A DNA stretch of 37,623 nt from the NCBI GenBank assembly GCA_024638625.1, contig JAHEJY010000013.1, positions 1 through 37,623 on the forward strand, in the 5' to 3' direction. Position 1 is the stretch's first letter; the number at the start of each line of letters is the position of its first letter. The notes under the pieces were generated by a model that saw nothing but the letters and a program-made list of their open reading frames with translations, made no database searches and was not told where the DNA came from. Both the position numbers and the translations under genes were made by a program. Below, piece after piece: positions 27,260 to 34,997 of this stretch. This DNA is from Actinomycetes bacterium (GTDB lineage: Bacteria > Actinomycetota > Acidimicrobiia > Spongiisociales > SHLN01).

Positions 27260-27649
27260 TCAGTCGAGGCCCGGCTCCGTGGTCGGGAGGCCTGCGTTCT
27301 TCCATGCCCGGTAACCGCCGATCACGTCGGCAGCATGTTCATGGCCGAGTTTGCGAAGGTGGTCGGCCTTGAAGCTCGACGAATAGCCGTCGTTGCAAAT
27401 GACAATGAGCTGGGCGCCGGTCACGAGACGCTGGTCTGTTGCGTCGCCGGCGGGATCGGCCCGCCATTCGAGAACACTGTTTGCCACCGCGATGGAACCC
27501 GGTACGGTCCCTTCATTCTGGCGATCGGTCTCGCTCCGCGTATCCACCAGAATGGCTCCATCCCTCGTAGCGGAGAGGGCCTGTTCGGGCGTCATCCGGT
27601 CAATGTGTCGTCGAGCCTTCGCGAGTAACTCGTCGGCCGTTTTCGGCAT
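27260..27649 (-). CDS. Rhodanese-like domain protein
   Basis: AILVDTRSETDRQNEGTVPGSIAVANSVLEWR, active-site-like loop ICNDGYSSS, VIGGYRAWKNAGLP. Confidence 0.9.
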   Translation of the reverse strand: MPKTADELLAKARRHIDRMTPEQALSATRDGAILVDTRSETDRQNEGTVPGSIAVANSVLEWRADPAGDATDQRLVTGAQLIVICNDGYSSSFKADHLRKLGHEHAADVIGGYRAWKNAGLPTTEPGLD

Positions 27650-27678
27650 ATCTGCGACGATACACGTAAAACCCGGGT

Positions 27679-28149
27679 TCAGACGTAGGTCATCTCCGTG
27701 CTGATGTCAATGGCTGCTTCGATGCTGCGGGCCACGGGACACTTGCTCTGGTGGAAGCCCATCACCCGTTCAACCTTTTCGCGTTCCTCGTCAGTAGATA
27801 TCCCTTTGAGCTCGTACGTGACGTGGATGCGTTTGATGACGAGCACACCATCTTCTGCTTCGACGTCGCCAACCGTGTTCGAAATCAGATTGCCGCCGCT
27901 TGCGTTGATCTTGCGCGCCTCCAGCGCGCCTCCCAGGGTGCCGGTCAGTCAACCGGCCGCGGCCGCCACGACCCAATCAATCGTGGTGGCATCAGGCGGA
28001 AAGTCGTCCATCGAGACGCCATAGTGCTCAGCGATATCGGAGTGGACGCCAAAGGTGTGATGCTCGTCTTTGGCCGGCAACCAAACATGGCGAATCGGTC
28101 CCCTCACCCGCTCGACCCGAATGTGCGCCTGATATTTGATATCGCCCAT
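27679..28149 (-). CDS. OsmC-family protein, predicted selenoprotein (in-frame TGA at 27949-27951 read as Sec)
   Basis: Manual translation through the TGA gives MGDIKYQAHIRVERVRGPIRHVWLPAKDEHHTFGVHSDIAEHYGVSMDDFPPDATTIDWVVAAAAG-U-LTGTLGGALEARKINASGGNLISNTVGDVEAEDGVLVIKRIHVTYELKGISTDEEREKVERVMGFHQSKCPVARSIEAAIDISTEMTYV, a full 156-aa OsmC protein with U in place of the first conserved Cys. Confidence 0.8.
27913..27929 (-). promoter_or_regulatory. Candidate bacterial SECIS hairpin downstream of the OsmC UGA
   Basis: On minus: GCGCGC-TGGAG-GCGCGC, 6-bp perfect GC stem and 5-nt loop, stem beginning 19 nt after TGA. Confidence 0.6.
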
Positions 28150-28220
28150 CTGGCTCCCTTCGTTTCAACTCTCTGTAGAGATGTCGGCCGTTCAGACGGT
28201 GAAACGGTGCGTGTCTGAGC

Positions 28221-29417
28221 TTACGAGGTCCGGAGCACCTCCCGGAGGCGGATGCGGTCTTTGAGAAGGCCACCGCCGAATGCCCGGGCTGCGAGTCGCA
28301 ACACGAACCAGGTGCCGATCACTTGTAGTACCAGGCTTACGATTACTTCCCAGGGGGCGGCGAAACCGAGCAGCATTCTTGTTGGCATCGTGAGCGGTGC
28401 GGTGAACGGGATGAACGAAGCGATCTTCAGAGCGAGGGTTTCTTCGCCTTCCAGAGCACTGAACGAAATGAAGAAGCCGATGAGGATGGGAACCATCGCC
28501 GGAAACGCCACTCCCTGAAGATCCTCGACTTTGGAGATCGTCGACCCGATGACGGCGTACACAGACGCATAGAAGGTGTAACCGAGCAGGAACCACACCG
28601 AAACCGTGAGCACCGGCACGATGCCGCCGGTTTCGGGCAACGGCAGGTTCTCCGTGAAGATGTTCGTAACCAACGCAACACCGATGATCACGACCACCTG
28701 GATCAACCCCGTCAGACCGACACCGAGCACCTTGCCTGCGAGCAGATCAACCGACCTGATCGTCGACAGGACGATCTCGACCACCCGGCTGCTTTTTTCG
28801 TTGACAACCGACATCGCCACTGACAGCCCGTAGGTGATGATGGTGATGTACAGCAACGTGCTGCTGATGTAGCTGAGGTTGGCGTTGGCATCATCGGCAC
28901 TCTCGTTCAGTACCGTGAAGGTGGGAGGATCGACTGCGGTGATCGCTTGTAGCTCGATCGGTGAAACCCCGAAGTCAGAAAACCGATTCGATACCTCATA
29001 GCTGTATAGCAACTGCTCTATCAGGTCACCGGTAGCTCCAAGCTGTGACTCTGAGATGATCTCGCTTCCGTCGATGATGGCGATCTGCACGTCGCCGGAC
29101 CTGACCGCTTCTACGGCAGACTCGCGGTCTGGTGACGTCTCCGGGTTGAACTGGACGTTCGATCCCAGGAATTGGGCGCCGATCGTGATCTCATCACCTG
29201 CGCCGAGCGCCACCAGCTGCAGCATGATCTCGGTGGTCCCCGAACCGGTGACTGCGACGGGGATCTGCTCGACGCCGTCGTCCACGAGCGTCGGAATGAT
29301 CATCGAAGCGAGGATTCCGATGACGAATATGGCGGTCGAGATCTGAAACGCTTTGGACTTGAGTTGCTCCGTCAGCTCCCTCGCCATGACCAACCGGATC
29401 GCAGAGATCCGGTTCAT
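28221..29417 (-). CDS. ABC-2 type transporter permease (NatB-like)
   Basis: MNRISAIRLVMARELTEQLKSKAFQISTAIFVIGILASMIIPT, large extracytoplasmic loop, several C-terminal TM segments (VNEKSSRVVEIVLSTIRSVDLLAGKVLGVGLTGLIQV). Confidence 0.9.
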   Translation of the reverse strand: MNRISAIRLVMARELTEQLKSKAFQISTAIFVIGILASMIIPTLVDDGVEQIPVAVTGSGTTEIMLQLVALGAGDEITIGAQFLGSNVQFNPETSPDRESAVEAVRSGDVQIAIIDGSEIISESQLGATGDLIEQLLYSYEVSNRFSDFGVSPIELQAITAVDPPTFTVLNESADDANANLSYISSTLLYITIITYGLSVAMSVVNEKSSRVVEIVLSTIRSVDLLAGKVLGVGLTGLIQVVVIIGVALVTNIFTENLPLPETGGIVPVLTVSVWFLLGYTFYASVYAVIGSTISKVEDLQGVAFPAMVPILIGFFISFSALEGEETLALKIASFIPFTAPLTMPTRMLLGFAAPWEVIVSLVLQVIGTWFVLRLAARAFGGGLLKDRIRLREVLRTS

Positions 29418-30346
29418 AGCCGTTGGTCTACTTGATCGGCCTCGACCGTGGACAAGAAAAGCTCAGACAGGCTGGGCGGTTCAAACCCGAAGGCAACGAC
29501 TTCGGCACGGGACCGCACGCGATCCAACAGGTCGTCAGGGTCGATTCCGTTGGCCGCAGGAAACTGCATCCGAATACGCCCACGCGTATTGCTGGTCACG
29601 CGCTGGCGCCACTCGTCCGGCAACCAATCGGCCGAGCGGTCAGCGGTTTCGATCTCGAACATGCGGATGGGGGAATCGGCCTGCAGCTCGGCCAGCGAGC
29701 CTTCCAGGATGATTCGACCTTGATGGATGACTGCCACCTGATCGCATATGTCCTCTACCAGATCGAGCTGATGGCTCGAAAAGACGACGGTGGCATTGCG
29801 GTCTCGAACCTGTTGCTTCAACGCCGCCCCTAGGTCCCGAACACCAAGCGGATCCAATCCCGAGAATGGCTCATCGAGGATCATGAGTTCGGGTTCGTGC
29901 ACGAGGGCGGCGGCCAACTGAATCCGCTGTTGATTGCCGTGCGAGAGCGTTTCGAGCTTGTCGGCGCCCCGCCCGGCGAGGCCCAGGCGCTCCAACCATC
30001 GGGACGAGGCCTCCGTCGCCGCTCCTTTCGTCAGCCCATGCATGCGGCCGAAGTACACGAGTTGCTTGAGCACGCCCATCTTTGGATAGAGGCCGCGCTG
30101 TTCGGGCATATAACCGAAACGCAGCCGGTCGTTGTTGTCGATTCCGCGACCGAGATATCGGATCTTTCCGCTATCGGGTTGGATCAATCCGAATACGGCC
30201 CTCATGGCAGTTGTTTTACCGGCGCCGTTCGGGCCGAGGAAACCAAACATCGAACCCCGCGGCACCTCGACCGTGCACCCGTCGAGTGCGGCTACATCGC
30301 CATACCGTTTGTGAAGGTCGATGAGCTCGAGGTGGGGGGCATCCAT
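29414..30346 (-). CDS. ABC transporter ATP-binding protein (NatA-like)
   Basis: GFLGPNGAGKTTAMRAVFGL, LSHGNQQRIQLAAALVHEPELMILDEPFSGLDPLG, H-loop SSHQLD. Start at 30346 (MDAPHLELID) or 30364. Confidence 0.94.
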   Translation of the reverse strand: MDAPHLELIDLHKRYGDVAALDGCTVEVPRGSMFGFLGPNGAGKTTAMRAVFGLIQPDSGKIRYLGRGIDNNDRLRFGYMPEQRGLYPKMGVLKQLVYFGRMHGLTKGAATEASSRWLERLGLAGRGADKLETLSHGNQQRIQLAAALVHEPELMILDEPFSGLDPLGVRDLGAALKQQVRDRNATVVFSSHQLDLVEDICDQVAVIHQGRIILEGSLAELQADSPIRMFEIETADRSADWLPDEWRQRVTSNTRGRIRMQFPAANGIDPDDLLDRVRSRAEVVAFGFEPPSLSELFLSTVEADQVDQRL

Positions 30347-30357
30347 GCGGGCAGAAT

Positions 30358-30924
30358 CTACCAATGCTCCCGGTGGACAGTGTCCAGCCGCGGTCGGCTG
30401 CGAGAGCCGGCCACCGGATCATGTGCGCCATAGCCGATCGTCACAACGCCGATTGGACGAACCCCGTCGGGCACTCCGAGGATGGATGGCAGGTCGGTGA
30501 AGGCGTGGACGCCGAGGAAGCCTGCCGAGAGTCCTTCATCGACTGCGCCGAGTAACAGCAGCATGAGCGCCGCGCCCGCGTCTACCCACCAGTACGGAAC
30601 ATCCCAATCGTCGGTTGTAGCCGACTTGTCGAATTCGGCATAGCGATCCCGGTAGGCGCCGATGTCGGCACAAATGGCAATGTGAATAGGAGCACTCGAC
30701 AGCCAGGGTCCATAGCCCTTGTCCGTCCAGTCCTCCTCTTGCGCTGCTGCGGCAAGCTGTTCCCGGCCTTCGATCACCACCACGAAGTGGATGCCCTGGC
30801 TGAAGCCGGCCGAGGGATGTCGCCTGGCTCGATCGAGGATCCGGAGCACTGTTTCATCCGAAACGGCCGTGGCCTGGTAGCTCCGTACCATCTTGCGACG
30901 AGCGATGATGTCGCCGAATTCCAT
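30358..30924 (-). CDS. Nitroreductase-family protein
   Basis: Start reassigned to MEFGDIIARRKMVRSYQ (30924) with GAGG upstream. ARRHPSAGFSQGIHFVVV, GAALMLLLLGAVDEGLSAGFLGV. Confidence 0.85.
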   Translation of the reverse strand: MEFGDIIARRKMVRSYQATAVSDETVLRILDRARRHPSAGFSQGIHFVVVIEGREQLAAAAQEEDWTDKGYGPWLSSAPIHIAICADIGAYRDRYAEFDKSATTDDWDVPYWWVDAGAALMLLLLGAVDEGLSAGFLGVHAFTDLPSILGVPDGVRPIGVVTIGYGAHDPVAGSRSRPRLDTVHREHW

Positions 30925-31024
30925 AACGTCCTCGATGTCGTTTGCCACAGCGAAGGGCAACGTCGTGGCGCGGTTGGGCAAGCTTATCGGCGGCCGCTTG
31001 AGGCCGATCGGTACCATTGGACAA

Positions 31025-34000
31025 ATGTCAACACCCAATGATTCATCAGACGTCACCTTCGGCACCTCCAACGAGTGGTTGGTAGAAGACATGTACCACC
31101 GCTTCCGCCAGGATCCGTCGTCTGTTTCGGAAGCGTGGCAGAGCTTCTTTGCCGACTACGAACCCGAGATTCCGGCACCGAGGGCCGCGGGTGAACCGAC
31201 CCTGCGGACGACTGTGGCGCCCTCGCGCCAAACGGTATCTCCGCCGGTGACCACCCAGCCGGACAGCCCGGCCGTTCGGTCGGTCGAGCAAGGCGTTCCC
31301 AACGGTGCCCGCGGGGCCTCTGCCGTCGATGCGCCCGGTGCAACCAGAACTGCCGAGGCCCCGACGGCACCGGTCGCCGACCAAGCGCCGCGTCCGGAAA
31401 CGGCTCGGCAGCGTTTGATCGGGCCCTCGGCCCGCATCGTTGAGGCGATGGAAGCCAGCCGCGACGTGCCCACTGCGACCTCGGTGAGGTCGGTTCCGGC
31501 CAAGCTGCTGGAAGTCAACCGGCGCATCATCAATAACCAGCTCGCCCGATTGACAGACGGGCGCAAAGTCAGCTTCACACACATCATCGGTTGGGCCGTG
31601 GTCCGTGCACTCTTGGAGATGCCCGCCATGAACAACTCATATGCCGAGATCGACGGAACACCGCATGTGATAAAGCCCGGTTCGATCAACCTCGGGATCG
31701 CGATCGATCTGGCCCGCAAAGATGGATCGAGGACGCTGCTGGTTCCCAACATCAAGGCCGCAGACACCATGGACTTTCGCCAATTCTGGCTCGCCTACGA
31801 GGACATCGTGCACCGGGTCCGGGGTGGCGCCATCACCCCGGACGATTTTGCCGGAACCACAGCCAGTCTGACCAACCCCGGCACGATCGGAACGATCCAG
31901 TCGGTACCGAGGCTGATGCCAGGACAAGGCGTAATCGTCGGCGTCGGCGCCATTTCATTCCCTCCTGAATACGAAGCGGCCGACCCGAGCACGCTGGCCA
32001 GGCTTGGCGTCGGAAGAGTCATGAACATCACCAGCACCTACGACCATCGAGTCATCCAGGGAGCTGAGAGCGGTGCCTTCCTGGCCCGCATTCACCAGTT
32101 CCTGCTCGGTGAGGATGAGTTCTACGAGTCGATATTCCGAGCACTGGGTATTCCGTACGTGCCGGCAGTGTGGGCCATCGACGACAATCCGCCGTGGGGG
32201 AGTGAAGCATGGGCCAGCAAACAAGCGAGGGTGTTCCAGCTCATCAATATGTACAGGGTCCGTGGGCACCTCATCGCCGACCTCGATCCGTTGAGGATGA
32301 AACCGCCGGGTATCCACCCCGAGCTCGATCCGATTACGCACGGTCTGACGATCTGGGACCTCGAGCGCAGCTTTGCGGTCGGTGGGCTCGGCGGATACGA
32401 ACAGATGGCGTTGGGCGATGTGCTAGGACTGCTGCGCGACGCGTACTGTCGTACGGTCGGCGTGGAGTATCGCCATATTCAGGAACCGGGGGAGAAGGAG
32501 TGGATTCAGCGCTGGGTCGAACGTAAGCCGGAACCGATCGGCCCGGAGCAGCGGAAACGAGTGATTACCAAACTCAACCACGCCGAAGCCTTCGAACAGT
32601 TTCTGCAAACGAAGTATCTCGGTCAGAAGCGATTTGGGCTCGACGGCGCCGAATCGATGATTCCGCTGTTGGACGAGGTGCTCAACTCGGCCACGGCCGA
32701 CGGCATGACTTCGGCCATACTCGGCATGGCGCACCGGGGACGCCTCAACGTTCTCGCGAACATCATCGGGAAGTCTCACACGCAGATTTTCAAAGAGTTC
32801 GAGGGGCGGTTCTCTGACGATGTCGGCGACGACCATCTTTCGGGGGACGTGAAGTATCACCTGGGAGCACAGGGAACCCACACCGACCCGGACGGTATTC
32901 AGCTTTCCGTGGAAGTGGTGGCAAATCCCAGCCATCTCGAGGCGGTCGATCCGGTCCTGGAGGGAATCGTGCGGGCTCGCCAGGATCAGCATGGACCGGG
33001 AGCCGAGCAGGCGATTCTGCCGATCCTCATTCATGGCGACGCAGCCTTTTCCGGCCAGGGGGTGGTTGCCGAAACTCTCAACCTCAGCCAACTCGACGGA
33101 TACCGCACCGGTGGCACCGTGCACGTGGTGGTCAACAACCAGGTGGGGTTTACCACCGATGCCGAAGATGCCCGGTCCAGCCAGTACGCAACAGATGTCG
33201 CCAAAGCGATCCAATCGCCGATTTTCCACGTCAATGCTGACGATCCCGAAGCCGTCGTACGTGTGGCGGCCATGGCCTTCGCCTACCGCCAGACCTTCCA
33301 CAAAGATGTCGTGATCGACCTGGTCTGCTATCGGAGACTTGGCCACAACGAATCCGACGAACCCGGATTCACGCAGCCGCTCATGTACCGCAAGATCGAA
33401 AAGCACCGCAGCGTACGCAAGCTCTATCTGGAACAGCTCGTCAAACGAGGTGAGCTGACCATCGAAGAGGGCGAGAAGATCCTCAGCGATTTCAACTCGC
33501 TGTTGTCGGAGGCACTGGCCGAGTCGCGGGGAGGGGAGGGCCTCCAATTCCCCGAGGGCCAGGACCCGACGGCGGACCAGGGCCTCATAACCGGCGTGGA
33601 CGGTGGATTGCTGGACCGGATACACGCCCACACTTCGCGGATCCCAGAGGGTTTCACGATGCATCCCAAGCTCATCCGGGTCATCGAGAACCGCAACGGG
33701 CTCTACGCCGAGGGGTTGGTCGACTGGGCGATGGCCGAGACCTTCGCTGTCGGTTCGCTCTCGCTCGAAGGCCATCGGGTTCGCATAGCCGGTGAGGATT
33801 CGAAGCGCGGAACGTTCAGTCACCGGCATGCTGCGTTCGTTGATTACAACACCGAAGAGGAGTGGATTCCGGTAGCGGGAATCGATGAAAGCCAGGCTCC
33901 CGTCGAATACGTGGATTCGATGTTGTCCGAATTTGCCGCACTCGGTTTCGAGTATGGCTATTCGGTTGCCTCGACCGGCACGTTGGTTGCGTGGGAAGCC

Positions 34001-34720
34001 CAGTTCGGAGACTTCGCCAATGGCGGTCAGGTCATTGTCGATCAGTTCATCACGTCGGGTGAGGACAAGTGGAACCAGACGTCCAACCTGACGCTCATGC
34101 TGCCGCACGGTTTTGAAGGTCAGGGTCCCGAACACTCGAGCGCCCGAATCGAGCGGTATCTCGAGAGCGCGGCAGAAGAAAACATCCGGGTAGTCGTTCC
34201 ATCGACCCCCGCGACCATGTTCCACACGATGAGGCGGCAGGCCATTGGTCGCGTTCGGAAACCCCTCATACTGTTCACCCCCAAATCATTGTTGAGAACA
34301 AGGGCGTCGTACTCGACGATTGACGATCTGACCGCCGCCGCCTTTCTCCCGGTCCTCGGGGACCCGCAGATCGAAAACGCCGCGAAGGTTGTCTTCTGCA
34401 CGGGCAAGATCTACTACGACTTGCTCGAGGCGCGGGAGCGAGAAGACCTGGCACTCGTCCGGTTGGAGCAGCTGTATCCATTTCCCGCCGCGGAAGTGGA
34501 GGCAGAGCTCGCCCGACATCAGGCCGGGGCCCAGATCGTCTGGGTGCAAGAGGAGCCCGTCAACATGGGGGCGTGGGGTTATGTTCGAACCGGCTTTTTC
34601 AACTTGCACGGAAAAGATGCCGACCTTGTGAGCCGGTCGGCGTCGGCAAGTCCGGCAACCGGCAGTTTTCAGATTCACACTCGTGAGCAGCAAGCGATCG
34701 TCGCGGAGGCGCTACGCTGA
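31025..34720 (+). CDS. kgd: Multifunctional 2-oxoglutarate dehydrogenase/decarboxylase E1 with N-terminal E2-type acyltransferase domain (Kgd/OdhA type)
   Basis: Start reassigned to MSTPNDSSDVTFG (31025), TACCAT at -13..-8. E2 core SFTHIIGWAVVRALLEMPAMN...YDHRVIQGAESG; E1o motifs GMAHRGRLNVLANIIGK, YHLGAQG, HGDAAFSGQGVVAETLNLS, RRLGHNESDEPGFTQPLMY, LPHGFEGQGPEHSSARIERYL. Confidence 0.96.
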   Translation: MSTPNDSSDVTFGTSNEWLVEDMYHRFRQDPSSVSEAWQSFFADYEPEIPAPRAAGEPTLRTTVAPSRQTVSPPVTTQPDSPAVRSVEQGVPNGARGASAVDAPGATRTAEAPTAPVADQAPRPETARQRLIGPSARIVEAMEASRDVPTATSVRSVPAKLLEVNRRIINNQLARLTDGRKVSFTHIIGWAVVRALLEMPAMNNSYAEIDGTPHVIKPGSINLGIAIDLARKDGSRTLLVPNIKAADTMDFRQFWLAYEDIVHRVRGGAITPDDFAGTTASLTNPGTIGTIQSVPRLMPGQGVIVGVGAISFPPEYEAADPSTLARLGVGRVMNITSTYDHRVIQGAESGAFLARIHQFLLGEDEFYESIFRALGIPYVPAVWAIDDNPPWGSEAWASKQARVFQLINMYRVRGHLIADLDPLRMKPPGIHPELDPITHGLTIWDLERSFAVGGLGGYEQMALGDVLGLLRDAYCRTVGVEYRHIQEPGEKEWIQRWVERKPEPIGPEQRKRVITKLNHAEAFEQFLQTKYLGQKRFGLDGAESMIPLLDEVLNSATADGMTSAILGMAHRGRLNVLANIIGKSHTQIFKEFEGRFSDDVGDDHLSGDVKYHLGAQGTHTDPDGIQLSVEVVANPSHLEAVDPVLEGIVRARQDQHGPGAEQAILPILIHGDAAFSGQGVVAETLNLSQLDGYRTGGTVHVVVNNQVGFTTDAEDARSSQYATDVAKAIQSPIFHVNADDPEAVVRVAAMAFAYRQTFHKDVVIDLVCYRRLGHNESDEPGFTQPLMYRKIEKHRSVRKLYLEQLVKRGELTIEEGEKILSDFNSLLSEALAESRGGEGLQFPEGQDPTADQGLITGVDGGLLDRIHAHTSRIPEGFTMHPKLIRVIENRNGLYAEGLVDWAMAETFAVGSLSLEGHRVRIAGEDSKRGTFSHRHAAFVDYNTEEEWIPVAGIDESQAPVEYVDSMLSEFAALGFEYGYSVASTGTLVAWEAQFGDFANGGQVIVDQFITSGEDKWNQTSNLTLMLPHGFEGQGPEHSSARIERYLESAAEENIRVVVPSTPATMFHTMRRQAIGRVRKPLILFTPKSLLRTRASYSTIDDLTAAAFLPVLGDPQIENAAKVVFCTGKIYYDLLEAREREDLALVRLEQLYPFPAAEVEAELARHQAGAQIVWVQEEPVNMGAWGYVRTGFFNLHGKDADLVSRSASASPATGSFQIHTREQQAIVAEALR

Positions 34721-34997
34721 TTTGCAAGAGCTGAGGGGTCCTCAGCGCCTGGGGTTCACAACCGGGTTCCACAACCAATTCCAGATTTGGGTCTCGCGTC
34801 CCCTGTGGGAGATAGGTCGCGGTGGCTAGCGTTCGCCCAAAGGTGAGGTTGGTTGGAACGCCAGATGTGACCCACGAAGCTGGGCCCGCATCTTGAAGAC
34901 ATCTCGAAAAGTCGATTGGGAACCATCACCGGCGGTTGCTGGCCGCAATGATGGGTGGAGAACGTATGGGCGGGTTTACACAGGGAGCACGTGAAGA

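Noticed and set aside
27698-28024. Plus-strand ORFs over the OsmC gene (27698..28024, 27751..28218)
   Set aside because: Antisense to the OsmC reading frame with no recognisable motifs.
27949-28149. OsmC locus as a pseudogene or sequencing error
   Set aside because: Considered, but the only disruption is a TGA exactly at the conserved Cys, the frame is otherwise clean, and a SECIS-like hairpin follows. Sec is the better explanation, pending a check for Sec machinery.
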